From: Allacma fusca
Lineage: Eukaryota; Arthropoda; Collembola; Symphypleona; Sminthuridae
Reading direction: 5' to 3'
Length of the DNA stretch: 64,000 bases
Assembly (NCBI GenBank): GCA_947179485.1
Contig: OX359250.1
Span: forward strand, 31,506,654 to 31,570,653
The notes below the pieces were generated by a model. That model did no database searches. It saw only the letters and a program-made list of their open reading frames with translations, and was not told the DNA's origin. Positions 1-14,819 of the stretch are shown piece after piece. Each line of letters opens with the position of its first letter. Position 1 is the stretch's first letter. Position numbers and translations under genes: made by a program.

Positions 1-482
1 AAAAAAACGTACCTATATGTCCAATGTCCATCAATTACGGAGAGCCCCAGCTTCCCTTAATTTCCATATTTCAATTAAGAAAATTCAAAGGGAGCTAATC
101 AGGCATAATTTAACATTGAGATTTTTATACAAAATCAGAGATCTGCTGACAATGAGGGCTTTTCTTGCACCTCTTTTTGTATGTAATCATGTCGTGTGTG
201 CCCAGCTCGTTTATCCTGTTCAATCTCAGTGCTATACAGTCAATGCCTCTAATCTTCCCTCGGAAGATCCAACTTATCCTTTGAAATGTGAACCTTTTTG
301 TGGAAACATGAAGACACGTGAAGGAGATTAAGTTCTTAGCAATTTACAGGGGAATGACGTGCACGTATGATTTGAAATTGTTAATAGTTAACTGTAGAGG
401 ACTTAAGCAATTTGGACTTTATTGAAGCGGAATTTACTGTATTTACGCATGATTAATTTATAAATAATTGTCTGGAAGTAGA

Positions 483-501
483 ATATATATATATATATAT
501 A
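483..501. repeat. (AT)n microsatellite
   Basis: Uninterrupted AT alternation of about 19 bases in AT-rich non-coding DNA. Confidence 0.9.
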
Positions 502-3138
502 CAGTACCTTTATAGAAACCACTTTGCAACGGTGTAGACACAGGGGTTTTTGACTAAACCCATGTACGCAAATGCATTAGGGGAGTCGAGGGAGATGTAT
601 GAAATGATCTTATTGTTGTTTCCAATCCATCTTGAAATTATTGACTGATTCATTCATGGAAGTAACAAGTGCACACAAGTCACAGATCCCAATTGTCTGT
701 TACTGTTGTAAGGGAAAATGCCAAATCAGCAGAAAAAAATATCGAAATTACGTCTCCTTATATGCGTTCATCGTTACAGAGACTAACTTACAGTTACCGT
801 GCTACTACTGTATCTCTAGAAAAAAGCCAGGGATGACAATCCAAAAGAAACAAAAGAAATTAGATATCATACTCCTATTGATTACTTGGTACACACACAG
901 ATCATGGAACGGAAATCTGTACTGTTGATAACCACAGTTGATTTAGCTTGCGGAATTTCATGTTTGTCATTTCTGAAAGTTATCCCAATCAATCCCACTC
1001 CCAATTACATACTTGACGGTGTCTGGGTCTCAGTCTTTGAAGTTCAATTCTAAATGGAGTTTTAGTAGTGTTGAGGGTGAGACAAGGCAAAGTTGTTCAT
1101 AAAATGTGACACTTGTAATATTTCTCTTTCACACTGAGATTTACCTTCAATTTGACTGGCTTTATCAAAATATTTCTGCTACTTACTATTGCTATCGTGT
1201 CAGTCTCACAGCGTGTGTCTTGTAAAGCAACGTCAACGAATTATTATTATTCTTGATTGTCACTGCGGAGAACATTCCTGAGATTGAATTGTGTATTTCA
1301 TATGGATGTATCTCCCTGTAAATCTATCTATACTTACATAAATCCCTTGAATATACTCTACACATTGTTCATGGTCCCAGGACTTGATTCTACTTTTAAA
1401 AAAATCGTGTAATTATAAATAAGACAGTCGAAATAGATATGAAATCATGGGTTGCAATTCCTTAGGAAAGTTTGAAGTTCATCCAACAATGCCTACATTA
1501 ATTTACCTAACAGAGGGAAAAAATTAATTTAAGTACTTCCACGTCAAAGGCTATCAGGTTGAGCTTATTAGCAGTTCACACCTTCCACTCTTGTTGATGT
1601 GTGTGCGTATAAAACAATGATTATTATTACGGTGTAGCTTTTAGTACTGCAGTAAGAAAAGCAAATAAAGATAAAATATTCCTCCGTTACGTCTATCCCA
1701 TCATCATTTCATACTTCTCTGATGACGTCTCCAGATAATTGTGTATGCTAAGGATCGTCAGTCTTTATCATATGAATGTCCTATCTACAGGATTCTATTG
1801 CCTCAAACACTCTCAACTCACATGCACATACAGACACAGGAGCATAAAATTGCAAATGAGTATTTACTTTCCCCCCCTCCCCATCAGTGCTAATTATTTA
1901 ATTGTGCGATCTAGGAAATGACGATGGCAGGAGTACGAAAATAATATTCATTTGAATGCGTGTGAGGTAAGCCTTCAAAAAAAACTTATTTGCATGTAAA
2001 CTACTGTTAGGGTCGGGTAGGTTTTCAAGTTTAGAGAGTTTAATTCCATAGAAAAATTAACGAGACTCAAGGTAAAAAAAATATGATAATTCCCACTCTT
2101 CTCTTCCATGCACACTCGGTTTCTTGTAAAATTTAAATTAATTTCATTGAAAAAACTGAACATGTGAAAATGCAGTGGAAACTACTTTTGTGTGGAGCGT
2201 TCTCAATGCAAAACTTCTACATTTTCACAATGTTGGACATGATGCAATTCCTATGAGAGAATGAGAGACACTCTGTAGGGAAGAGACTTGAGGAAATATT
2301 TTACGTGTAAATAATTTGTGAATCCTTCCCTCCGAGTACTGTGAGGAATGATAATATGACCCTGTATAAATTCCAACAGAATTCCGTGATTCCCATGAAT
2401 TAAAATGAGGCGTCCGCATCCCTTTTGTTTTATTAACATTGAGCAGGGAAACTGTCAAGCAAGTTGTTTGAAACTAGAGCAGTGTGTTTTCGTGCATGCA
2501 AAATATATACATTTCATAAGTGATGTTAATCCAATTTTTCCCTTACCTTCCTCCATAGCCGTACATACAATCCTTTACCATCCCAAACTAAAAGTGCAAG
2601 GATGGAGGACGTTAATTGTTTTATTTTGTGACGTTATCCGCTATAACTTCATATTTGTGTGGTGCAATCGTCCTAATTTAATTTGATAAATGCTATCTCC
2701 CTTTTTCGTCCATAATTGCATAATTGGACTGATTTTCCCATCGGGAGCGTAACATTTTCAGTGATAATTCATGGGATCACAATTCATCCCAATAACAATC
2801 ACTGACTGAGCTACCCTCTTACTCCCAGATCTTTCCCAGCGTCCACTCAGCACAGGATCTTGGTTGGAGTGATTGAGATAGCACTCCATGGAGAGTCAAT
2901 CCATGATGAGTTACTGAGTTCTTATGGAGTTGTAACATTTTTCCTTTCTCTCATCTTGTACACACATTGATTAATGAATTTTAAATAGATGGTGTTGACA
3001 AATATGCCTCGAATACGAATTAAGAAAAGATAATGATGTGACGAAATCACATTTTTACCAGAGTGGGCGAAGCCTCCTATCTACAGTACTATGTAAGTAC
3101 ATGCAGGGCAGCATAAGTATCTCCACAAAATAAAAGTG

Positions 3139-3157
3139 ACACACACACACACACACA
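3139..3157. repeat. (AC)n microsatellite
   Basis: Continuous AC dinucleotide run of about 19 bases, followed by an imperfect AC tail. Confidence 0.9.
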
Positions 3158-6100
3158 TACACAGGACATGAGACAAACGTTCTAATAATATGTTCAAGCG
3201 TACTCCACATTGTCACTCCTGGTAATTTGCATGTACCATCATTCCTCTCTTACTGCGATCACATTGAGACGAGACAGTCACAAGCAAGGGGTTAATAAGA
3301 ATTGTCAACTTTCAAGTTAAAACTGATTGTTTTCATCTAAGCTCAGGTGGATTCTCTGAATGAGAGTGTGCCAACGAGACGTCATTTTGCCATCACCCTC
3401 TTCCGTCCAGATTTGTGAGTCTGTATGCAGATGAGATGAGAGTAGTATACAAAGCACCATCAACCGCGTAATGAATGGTGTGCAAAATATCTGCAAAGAA
3501 TTTCTATGAACACCCAATAGTGTACGACGGAGTGTCTCCTACATGTGCAAATGCTACAATGGAGAATACAGTTTAATAATAATAAGTGACATGACATGAT
3601 ATTGGTAAATGACTGATTTCAATGGACTGTGCATATATGCCGAGCTCAATGTAAATGAGCCCTGTGCTCTAGTACAGTCCATGGCATAGACTATGCGTTA
3701 CGGTAGATTGAGAACGTAATGTGGAGGCAGACAATTTATCATATTCATCTAAACGGGCAGAATTGACGATGATACTCTTGACATAAATATTAGTCTTTTA
3801 AATTATTCACATTGCGTAATGCTGACAACTATTTCCATGTAAAGTATCTGACCAACTACGATCCTCAAGTATGTGGATGGGCTTCGCACGGCTCTTGTAG
3901 TAATAACAGTCAGTTGCCAATAGGATCCTAAAATCAAGTAGGTTTGCCTGCACTTGGCACCACAACCATCTGTATACATTGGTAATTATCATTTCAAGTG
4001 AGCGTACTTACGATTGCACACTTACTACGACTACACACCACTGACCTATACATAGTATATATGGAGAAGTGGGAATAAAAATTCCCTTATTACAATATCC
4101 TACAGCTCCTGTGTCTACTAGGAGTCTTGTAACTCTCGAGTCCAACTCATTGTCAGAGTACGACTGTTGAACAAGTAAAAATGAAATGAATAAATTTCAT
4201 GCTTCATGTACTTTAGTGGTCTATCTTGAACACTGATCTTTGCCAACTTTTCTTTATGGAGGATAATTAAAAATAATTATTATTTAATTCACAGACTATC
4301 AATCCCATTGATCTTCGCTCTGTATGTGAGCAGTGCCCTTCCAATATCCCAAATGACAGGGATGAAAGTTAGAGAAATTAAGAGCTATTTTAAGCCCTTG
4401 TTCTTACATTTAAATCGGGACAAATCTCTCATCTTTCATTAGTTTCTATAATCTCTGTCCCTTCTCGTATTTCCATTGAGACTCTATTTGTATACTTTCA
4501 GTATTTCCTCACGTTTGTCACCTACGACAGGAACGATAAATCCCTTCCCGTCAATTCCAAAACTAATCTGTGGGAAGGTGTCAGGTGGATAAACCTTCAA
4601 AAACTGAGTAGTGAAAGAAGCGCAAATCAATTTTCAGATTCGATCTTAGTATATATATACAGTTGGGCGGGATAGACTCTGTCACCATCCTGAAAGTAGG
4701 GCCTTTGTGAGGCAGCAAAAACTGTAGTAATGACAAAATAGAGCAACTTTTCTTCCATTATGATACAAGCTGTCATCTGTCTCAATTCCAATATGACTTG
4801 AAAGAAATGATCAAAGAATTTTGTAGGGACTTTTGTGGGAAAAAACGTGATTATTCATTATCAGCATTAGTCATTTGGAAGACAGCCGAGCCTTACCTAC
4901 GATTGGTTTGGGAGTACAGTCTGTTCCTCACTGTCAGAATGGTTGATATTAAATGGTCATTAAAAAACTTGGAGAATAAACTTGCATCTCTAAAACCAGG
5001 GTTGGGGCATAAATTTCCAAGCTGTATTTATAAAGCCTGGCCTATTTATTTCCACAGGGGAACGAGAGAGTGGATGGAGGAAAAATGAAGGTAAATGTTA
5101 ATAGCTCGTAATTAAAATCTAAAAGAGGCGTTCCTATTCTATCAGAGAGATAATAATCTTATCGTAACAAGCATCAAATAACTCTTTGTCGTAATCTGGC
5201 TTCAAACTTGTCCCTGGGGCATCAAATATTGAGCGATGTGACTTTGAAAATATTCTTAATAGTTGTTCTTATTAGTAATCCCTATTCTCTTCATACTCCC
5301 AGGATTGTGCTCAAGCTGGCACACATGTCAACTCCATTGCACATTATTCGCCTCTGCCCAATTAGAATGCATATGCATCATGGGGAGCTCCGTATGTAAA
5401 TACAATGCAGAACAGATCTCAGGAAAAAAAAAACAATTTCCAGTGAAGCTAAGTCAGAGCGAACGTCTATGGCTACATGGTACTCAAGAATGTCATAAAA
5501 TTTGCAAGATATAATGCACAGATAATTGAATTCGATGCTGGACTTGTTCTACACATGTAGACAAGGCTGGCTCTCAAGTAAATATCATGTAAGAGTGTGT
5601 GAGGTAAAAAAGATTAAAGGCGAAGTTCCACTTGAGATTTTCTATCGATCCTATTGTTGAATGCGGGAGTAATTGCTCTGTGTGGGTGGATTCTATGGTT
5701 CGCCGTATATTTATTCGAGTTTGATGGATAGTTTTGATATTGTTGCTCTGTTGACATTTTTTCTGTCCAATTCCATGTTGAACATGGACGGTGCTCACCA
5801 GTCTGTGTGGTGGAGGTTCGAAGGTCTTTTTCTCCTTTTCCCTCGTTTACTTGACTCTCCGTTGTTGTGGAGAATGAGATTCCCTTTCATAAAAGTGATG
5901 ATCAAACTTTGGCAAATGGGTTTGCCAACGTGTGCGTCTGTTTTGTCTATGTACGTGGGTAACATCATCCATAATATGCCAAGAATGATTTATTGTTTCC
6001 GTATGTTTACATTTGAATTTTCCTATTATATGAATACACGCTCAATTGTTCCCTCTCTGACTCTCGCTCCTCATGGTGAGGATGATGAAACCAGTCATTG

Positions 6101-6973
6101 GGGATGAGAATGTCTCAGAGGATCCTTATTATTATGCCGATTAATCCCAAGTGCATTCAAGCACTGAGATAGGATCTGTGTGGAGAGTCTATTGGAAAAG
6201 CACTGATCCGTTTACACGGAGGTCATTTGGGCGGTTGCTCTGCTTCTGTCTTCATCTCAAGTCTAGTATTCCATCTTGAGTATTTACATACGGCCGGATT
6301 TTCTATGAGTCTTCTATGAGTACAAGTTCTTTGATTGAAGTAAGTAGCGTCACATATTATACAGAATGTATTATTATAGAATTGCATATGATGTATCTAT
6401 CTATACATACCTGCTGCATAAGTATACGCTCGTCTCTCAAAATTACAAGACTTCCCTCAGCCATTAGTTCACTGACAACAGACTGAAACAAGGTATTGGA
6501 GGTGCTCAAAGATTTCTTTCTTGTTTCTATTATTACTCCCAGAGTACATGGTCTCTCAGGAGACATGACTGTGTCCCAGGGAGGAACATACATTATTTAT
6601 TCTGAGGGGCACTAAAAGGACCAACATAAAAGACGTTGCGTGGTGGGTAACGCACTTGGAATGATTTACTACGCATCCATTATCAGGCTTGGGCTTATGA
6701 TTAAATCAACGTAATAACTGTCAATCGCAGGATCATGAAAGAGAAATTGCTTTGATGGGCACACGATAGAGATAAAGAGGTGAGATCATTTCCTATAAAT
6801 CTTCAGTCGAGCTGCTACTTTTTATTTTTGTAAACACGGCCCTCTCCAGTTAAATTATATGTACTTTGGAGTGAGACTGTTTCCCAAACTTGAATAAATG
6901 CTGGTTGGGTCCCCTCGTAGCATTGTTCTCCCTGTTAACTCCATGTTCGTCCAAGTGCTAACCTTTCCTGAGA

Positions 6974-6976
<3 letters not shown>

Positions 6977-7008
<32 letters not shown>
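6977..7008. repeat. (GT)n microsatellite
   Basis: Perfect GT run of about 16 units, the longest GT tract in the window. Confidence 0.95.
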
Positions 7009-7010
<2 letters not shown>

Positions 7011-9631
7011 TTGAAAGCATATGGTTAGATTAGGCTCTCACTACCAACTTGGTACGGAGCTAAAACCCATGCTCTGCCCTTTATCAACTAGTATCTAATT
7101 GCACTCTGTCTTTCTTTTTCGGGAGTGATCTTCAAACTTGCATTAATTGTGTTAATAATAAACAAGGTGGGTTTACTCTCAAGGTAATTTTCCTTCAGCC
7201 TTGCTCATATTTGTCAAGTGATCTTCTTTCCTTGCTTCTTTCCTATATACCCAACATATTATTATACTTGACCCTTTTTACTCCTCGTTTGACTCAGCAG
7301 AAAAACGTTATTTCATGTAAACCTGATTATATGTACGATGGGAGTAGTGCAGTCTGATGCTCCCTCAATTTATCAATCGTTGGCATCCTTTATTTACTCA
7401 CTTTTTTAACCCAGGAAGTGGACCATCGCTACTTTTTCAGCCACGGCAACGGCTTAATGATAACAATTCAGTGTTATATATCCGTGGGTGTCGTCAATTA
7501 CTTCAGAATTTCAATATCCTGATTATTTTTAAAGTCACAAAAATGGGTATCGTGTTTTTTTTTCCGAGGCGTGTAGGAGGAATTGTAACAGAAATTCGCA
7601 AAAACTTCATACTTTGGATTCTTACTAGCCATAGCATGGTCATGGTATTTTAATAAATATTTGGTGTGTATAAATATGTACATGTGTACGTATGTATATG
7701 GTATTATACCATGACCCTTGAAGTATAATCAAGAGACATTTTTTACTGTAGCTCAAAACTCAATTAGCAAATAAACACATAATTATTGTAGTTGTCTGGA
7801 AAGAAATTAAGAGAATAAAATTGAGTGATCATAAACTAAAAGAAGCGTTACAATAAGTTGTGCTAATATTTACAGTCCGGGATGATAAAAGAAGGGAGTT
7901 TTAAATGAGAAAGACAATGCATAGTTATGTGTGGCAGGCAATTATTTGGCTGAGATTGTCTGGGAGTATAGTGAGTCAGACAAAAGCATGTAAAAATTGT
8001 ATTTATGTAGGTTTCCGAATCCAGTGCGTTCGACTTGGAAAATACAAAGTGTTATATTACGAAAATCACAAGCTTCAAAAAAAAAAATGTTTGGTCAGTT
8101 TTGGAACTCATTAGCACCATCGTTTCTTCTTTTTGCCTTTGTCATTAAGCGCCGCTGTCAATCAGCAGCTCTCTGTCTTGGACTGCTTAACTACATTTGT
8201 TGACTTCCATCCACTCCATATGCGCTGGCCGGAGACGTGGTTGGGGATAGAATAAAAATACAGTCTAAATTGCTATTTTCTGGTCTGCAGGCAAAAATCC
8301 TCAAATGCATTCACACTTGAAAGGCAAGAGTACACGGTGAGCAAAAAAGGAACCACAAGCTGCTCAGAAAATCCCTGCTATATAATACACTGTACCTTGT
8401 TAGTTACGTGGAAAAAAAGGTAACGAGAGAGCCTGGGATGAAAAAAAAATTCTGGTTGTATCAGAAATCTGGAACAAATTTAAAAGGGAATCAGTGTGGT
8501 GTGGAACAAACGGAATTATAATGTAAGATAATTTAAACCTCGGGGCAAGAGTAGTCTCTTCTTCCAAAGGAAAAATCCCCATTGTCAAGACAATGGCAGG
8601 AATAACCCACAGATGTACACATAGGGGATATGTAGAAATTTTAAAATTTTTATAATCTCGTTAAGTCGATGGTGAACTTGTAAAACTACCTACTCGTGTC
8701 TCAGACTCCTCCTCTGTGTAGGTGCGACAAGTGTCCGCAAATTATGAGTATTCTTTGAAAAGGTTGTAAGCAAACAAAATTGCGCAATTGATCATTCGAC
8801 AGGTTGAAAGACTTTGAGATCTGTCTCCTTCGACTTCTTCACTCTCTACACAGTCAGGATAGGACCACAACTACCACAAGTGACTTCAACTATCTCTGAA
8901 AAAAAACCACTTGCAGTCAATACAAATCTACAGGATCCAAATCGTGTGTCAATATGTATACAAATACTAGTCACATGGGGGAAAAAATGAAGATTCCTCA
9001 GACGAAAAAAAAGTGAAATTAGAATACAAATAGGAAAATCTGTAAACATGATATGAGTAATGAGTAAGATTAAAAATAATAAAATATTTTGAAGGATCTG
9101 AGGATTTGTGGGGAGTTCCATGGAGAGGATCGGAATAGCTATATAGTTCGTGGAAAATATAAAGTCGTAAAGAAAAGGGACGAATGAAAGGTTACTTTTT
9201 TTTGCAAAAATGCTTGAACACGGTCCTCACGGCACGCTGAGAGAATATTAAGTATTTTATTATTTGATGATTTTTGCACACCTTGCAAATAACGCCGTCC
9301 GCGTGCATCTGCAAAAGCTGAATGTTTAATTTGTAAGGTTGTTAATTTCCCTCAAGTACTCAAAAGAGAGTCTGAGCGATTAAAAACATTAGGGAAACAT
9401 AATATCATATGTCAACGTTAATCTCTATAATTTCCAACTAAAGACGTCGTTTTTCTGGGCTGGGTAAAAACCAACCTGTACGAATATAAAATATGAAAAA
9501 GGTGAGCAAAAAATCAGAGGTAGGGTTATGCTAGTCTTGTAAGAGGACTTGAGATTTTTGCAGTGGATGTGTGAGAATGTGAGTTAGTTTTACTGGCTCT
9601 TATACCCTTGCTTCTATATAGTTCGTGTATG

Positions 9632-9633
<2 letters not shown>

Positions 9634-9666
<33 letters not shown>

Positions 9667-9684
9667 GTGTGTGTGTGTGTGTGT
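9634..9684. repeat. Compound (TC)n-(GT)n microsatellite
   Basis: A perfect TC tract to about 9664 is followed after one A by a perfect TG tract to about 9684. Compound pyrimidine and alternating purine-pyrimidine tracts of this type are common in crustacean genomes, which is a weak hint about the host. Confidence 0.95.
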
Positions 9685-11517
9685 GTCTAAAACTTTCATG
9701 AAAGTATGAGTAGATAAGTATATGCATGCACGTAGAGGAAATTACGTAAGAACGGAGGATTATTCCCCTGTAAATCTGTATATAGAGATAACCTTCACAC
9801 TTCCTTTCGATTCCACATTACGTCTTACCCTTGAGATACAAGCCATGTGTAAACAATTTTCCATGTTACTTGTCCAGTCCAACTCATGGAGAAATTATCC
9901 TCATTGGTAATTCATTGCATGCTTAAACAAAACCGCACTACACATTTTTCCCTCACAATATCCTCAGATAAACTCTCTCTCTCTCTATCATTTGCTGAAC
10001 CTTGGCTTATGATAGGATAGTACGAACTTTGTTTCTGCTAGTAGTATTATTGCATCCAATCTAAAGAGACTTGACTATACTAAAAACGGGTGAGAGTTGT
10101 TTACTCGGATTTTCATCATTTCCCAAGAGTTTCATCATCCCTTCAAAAACTCACCATCCATGTCCCTTCTTCAGCACATGTTTTTATACAAGCTCCTACA
10201 TACCCCTAGTTTTACCAGTCTCCCTGTCACTACACACACTCACTCCTCACACTATACTCATCTTCTGTAAATATTGTATTTTACAGTGTGTAAAGACATG
10301 ATAAGCCCAGCTCTGGAACCCAACCTTGTAAACTGAACAGGTATTTTACAAGAGTTGACTCGAACGTCAATAAAGTAATAAAATAACCAGGAAAATAGAC
10401 TTCAGTGGGAAATAATATCACAGGGGATTTTTTTTTAACTCGGTGACTTTCAGCATGACGCAATTCTCTATAAAGAGATGTACAGATAGTATCCATGTTT
10501 AGCCTAGCGAGGAACACTGGTCGTTTGAGACGTTGCCAGTGGATTATTTCCCCCCAGAAGATCTCTCTCTAATGCATACAGAGTAGTGTACAATAATAGG
10601 GAATACCATCCAGGGATTAAACTTGGCTAATTGGGAACTCCACGCTATACCCAATCTTATACTTTGAACCCTCTCAAGCATTTAATTAGCCTATTTGCTA
10701 TGTTTGGAAATGGAGATGCTCCAACCCCAGTGTGTAATATCATTTGAACAAAACATCCAGCACCCAGAAAAAAAAAGTGAGACAATGCGACACCACCAGT
10801 CCAACCATACACGCCTATTAGCAATAGCTGAGTACACTAAGGCCGATCTGTAATTGTGTGCTTTTACAGGTGATGGTGGTAGTAAATGACGAATTCCTGT
10901 GAATTTCCTGACTAATCCTGGCTCTACTTGTCCAAAAGTGTATCATTGAAAAAGGTTTTCCTCTGCGTCAGCACCATACTTTTTTTTACCCATGAATTCC
11001 AATTATGAGGTAATCAACAGGATTTATTGTCTTCAAACAAGCTTTAATTAGTGGGCTGAAGCTATGATTGACACATGAACCAGACTTTTTGTTCGTACTT
11101 TGTTATCGTATTACAGTAATTTGCGAAAGGTCCACAAAATCCCAAGAGGGTGCAACTTCTCTCCCGAGCCCTCACATTGTGTGATCTGTAAATTGAAATA
11201 GTTTTTTCTCATATCCGGCAAATCCAAGTCAGCCTCGGAATATCAATTGGGATACTGGGGATTTTCCTCCTTCTTAGAATTATTCAGAATTTTTTTAGTA
11301 GCTTTATGTTAATTCATCCTTCCCATTCAAATGGACATGAAAGTCCATGTAAGTATATATACATACATATGTAGCTACTCTTGAGAACTATTCGTGCTTC
11401 ATTTATTGTTCCCTCACGAACTCTCAAAAATTTGGAGGCATTAAAGAGTACTAAAGAGTCAAGTTCGTCATAATAAAAAGGAAGTTGATGATGTATGGTG
11501 TAGGAAGGAGTAGCTTT

Positions 11518-11543
11518 GAGAGAGAGAGAGAGAGAGAGAGAGA
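11518..11543. repeat. (GA)n microsatellite
   Basis: Perfect GA run of about 13 units in non-coding DNA. Confidence 0.95.
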
Positions 11544-13173
11544 CAAAGTTGAATGAAAATCACGGTTAAAAAATCCCATTGAAAATGAAAACCTTAGTGA
11601 GAGTTTTTTTGTACTCATTTCCACAACCCCTGTAAATATCCTCCTGTATTATTTCCATACGATCCATAGAGCACAGTCCCAGAAGAGTCACAGGAGAAAC
11701 CTAGGACTTCATTTAGTGCCTCCCTTCGCTAATATTTGTAATAATTAATTACTTCTATATTTGGTCCCTCCAAGGATGCATGAACTCTCACATTTGAGTG
11801 TGTGTTAAATGAACTGCAAAAGTGTCATGTCCATGTGCACGCAGGTTATTATTCTGGGAAATTCTAATCATTCCTCTCTTCAAATCTGTTATGTTAATTC
11901 AAATTATTACATTTACAACTGGCATGATTGCCTTAATAAAAATATAAATTTACGAAGGTAATCATATGCTAAGACCGTATTACTCACACAATCGCTCTTG
12001 AAAGGGAGAGGCGTCCACAGTAATTATTAGTGCACAGTAGAATCTTATATTTACATGAGGGCAATGCCTACATATTGGAGTACGTACAAAATGTAAAACT
12101 CTCTCACTCTCGTTCACTACACACATATCTATGTAATAGGTATAAAGCATACCATCCAAAGAATTTTTATGACCACAGAAGAAAAAAAAACTGCTCAAAC
12201 TACCAACTGCGCCGACCAAAACCTTTGACACTTCCCACTTAACTAATTTCCACCGTATATTATATGAGCAGTAAAATTTTAGCAGGGAAATTAATGAATC
12301 ATAATTCGTAACGTGCGTATGTATAAGCTAACTCGTAATAAATCGTGTCATCATCCATCACTGTGTCAGCTCCAACTTGAATCTTCCACTTCTTACTAAT
12401 TTCCCCCCCCCTCTTCCAGACTTCCCGATCCAATCCACAACTTTATACTTCCCTTTCATCTTCTCCTTAGCTCTGAGTACCTCATGCCGCTAGTAATCCA
12501 AGTCTTTTCTTAAACATGAAATTACATGCAAATTATTTAAACAATTAATTCTTTCCTCTCCCCTCGACCAACAAACTATAACTCCAGAAAATAAATACAT
12601 TAACGTTTATTACATACAACAAAATTGTATGTATTTTTTTTTCGCAAAAAAAAACCTTTCTTAGCTAAAAGCTGAATGAGTTAACACATTGGGCAAAACT
12701 CCTTCATAAGAAAGAAATAATCGTGAAACTTTGATTTTCAATTATCTCTCGTTGAGAATATTGGTTATTTAGTAATAAGTTTTGTGTGAGTGTTCCATGA
12801 CACGCGTGTGGAATTTAAAAAAAATAATTTGTTGCTTCATTTCCCTTTCGGAATTTCCCTTGATAGTTGTAATTAACTATATTTTTTTTGCTCGAGACCC
12901 AAAGGTTATTTTAAAGGATTGGTAATCTTTCAAATTGACGATATATACTAGTCTGTACAAGACAAAGCAAAACCTGTAGGATATTCCTTGGGATGGTGTG
13001 GTAGATGACACATGTACAGGGGAAACTGGTCCTTCCTCCAACTGTGTTTTGACGTGGTCGTTTATTAGGAGTAATGATTGGGACTGTAGGAATTGTGAAG
13101 GAATAATCAGCCGTTACGTAATAATCCGTAAAACTCCGTCTTCCTACCGAATAAGTCGCAGTTTATGATTTTT

Positions 13174-13197
13174 GAGAGAGAGAGAGAGAGAGAGAGA
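13174..13197. repeat. (GA)n microsatellite
   Basis: Perfect GA run of about 12 units. Confidence 0.95.
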
Positions 13198-14520
13198 CGG
13201 AGCCTTTCACACACTTGAGGCAATGCAGATGCAGTCTTCATAATATATAAATATATACCCTGAAGCTCTGTCGCATGGAAGTATGTAACAGGGTTTCAAG
13301 GGGAATGTCTATGCCTAATTGCAATCTTCCTCCAATGGGACAGTATTGAAAATTAAGAGTGAAGTGTTGTACATGCACTCAGTACGGGGACGGGATGGAG
13401 AGAGCATGTATTTTCCCAATGTGAAATGGAAGGAACACAGTGGAAGTTCTTAAGAAGATAAATATAGCTCAGTGATAGTGTGAAGTTTGTGAGGAGGTAA
13501 AAAAAAAATTCAAAGACCACCAAAGGTGTGCCTGCTGTTCATTTTCATTCATGGTTGTGTCTTGTAATATGCAAGTGTGGAGAGATTGTGACGAAGTAAT
13601 TGGCGACGTTCATGTTTTTTTTTCTCTCACTTCCAAGTTGCATTTTCGCCATTGCTCACACAACAGCCCTTCACAGTTGTTTCCTCCATCGGAGTAGTCA
13701 TTAGGCTATGTGTGACTTCCAAAAGTGTACACACTGGAAGCTCTGGGATGCCTGTGTAGTTACATAAATTAATAGTTACGTGTACATATGTCATCTCGGA
13801 GGGAACGGCGGAGTGTGATGGTTTACATTTAGTCCACGACCAGCATCACCTGATGAGTGTGGTTTTAAATGAGTAATTTCCTTCCATTAAAACATTCTCA
13901 AGTGGGGTTGTCCTTTGTCTCTGGGCACGGAGTCCCATTGACTCCGACCTATGTATTATTGAGCCTGACGCTAAGTTTGATTTACAAATTTGAAAATCAT
14001 GTTAGCACGATGAGTCTGCTATATTTTCAATTGCTACCTTTTTTCCCTCCCCTCTATACTGTAGTATGCGTGAGTCTCTGGGCTCTTGGGATCACCTCCC
14101 CCTCCCCGAGGATTTCAATTACTCTTGAAATAAGTTTTACTGATTTAGTGGGAGATTGGAAAATTGTCAAGTCATAATTATGAGCGCATAATTATTGAAT
14201 ATTTTTAACTATTTGAGTATTGAATCATCATTAGGGGTAGTAAATTGTCACTGATTTATGACTCCACCGACGTTTCCATGCTTCTCAAGGTAGTTTCCAT
14301 CCCCAACTTAGTTAGCAGGACTCGCCTTATGGAATTACTCTTGTTGTAATCAGATCTTGGGATGAGGGCTGGGATGGAGCTTCCTACAAGAACCAGACTG
14401 TAGGATTGACCAGCGATGAGTTTCAATGATCACGCTGTTGTTGTTGGTAACAATAAGAGGAAAAAATCCATTGAGAAATTGCATACCACTTGAAAAAAAA
14501 CTAATAATCAAGGGTAGTGC

Positions 14521-14543
14521 GAGAGAGAGAGAGAGAGAGAGAG
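14521..14543. repeat. (GA)n microsatellite
   Basis: Perfect GA run of about 11 units. Confidence 0.95.
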
Positions 14544-14801
14544 TTGTGTGCTTAAGGCATGGTACTACAAGATGTTATCTTTGAAATGCCATGATTTACT
14601 TCTGCCTGGAGATAATTCCACTGAGTGTGTATGTACATAGTCACTGGACAGAATGATTTTCACATTTTTCATTTGAGACAACGAGACAGGAAAAAATTCT
14701 CAAGAATCTTTTCATACACTGAGGGAGTAGGAGTCGGGAAAAGTAAATCACAGGATATTATTTTAAGGATTGGGAATAATAATATTTTTGAGTTGTGCCT
14801 C

Positions 14802-14819
14802 GTGTGTGTGTGTGTGTGT
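14802..14819. repeat. (GT)n microsatellite
   Basis: GT run of nine units, about 260 bases after a GA tract. Confidence 0.9.

Noticed and set aside
5673-6107. 144-codon plus-strand open frame
   Set aside because: No recognisable motif, no splice context that extends it, composition expected from T-rich DNA.
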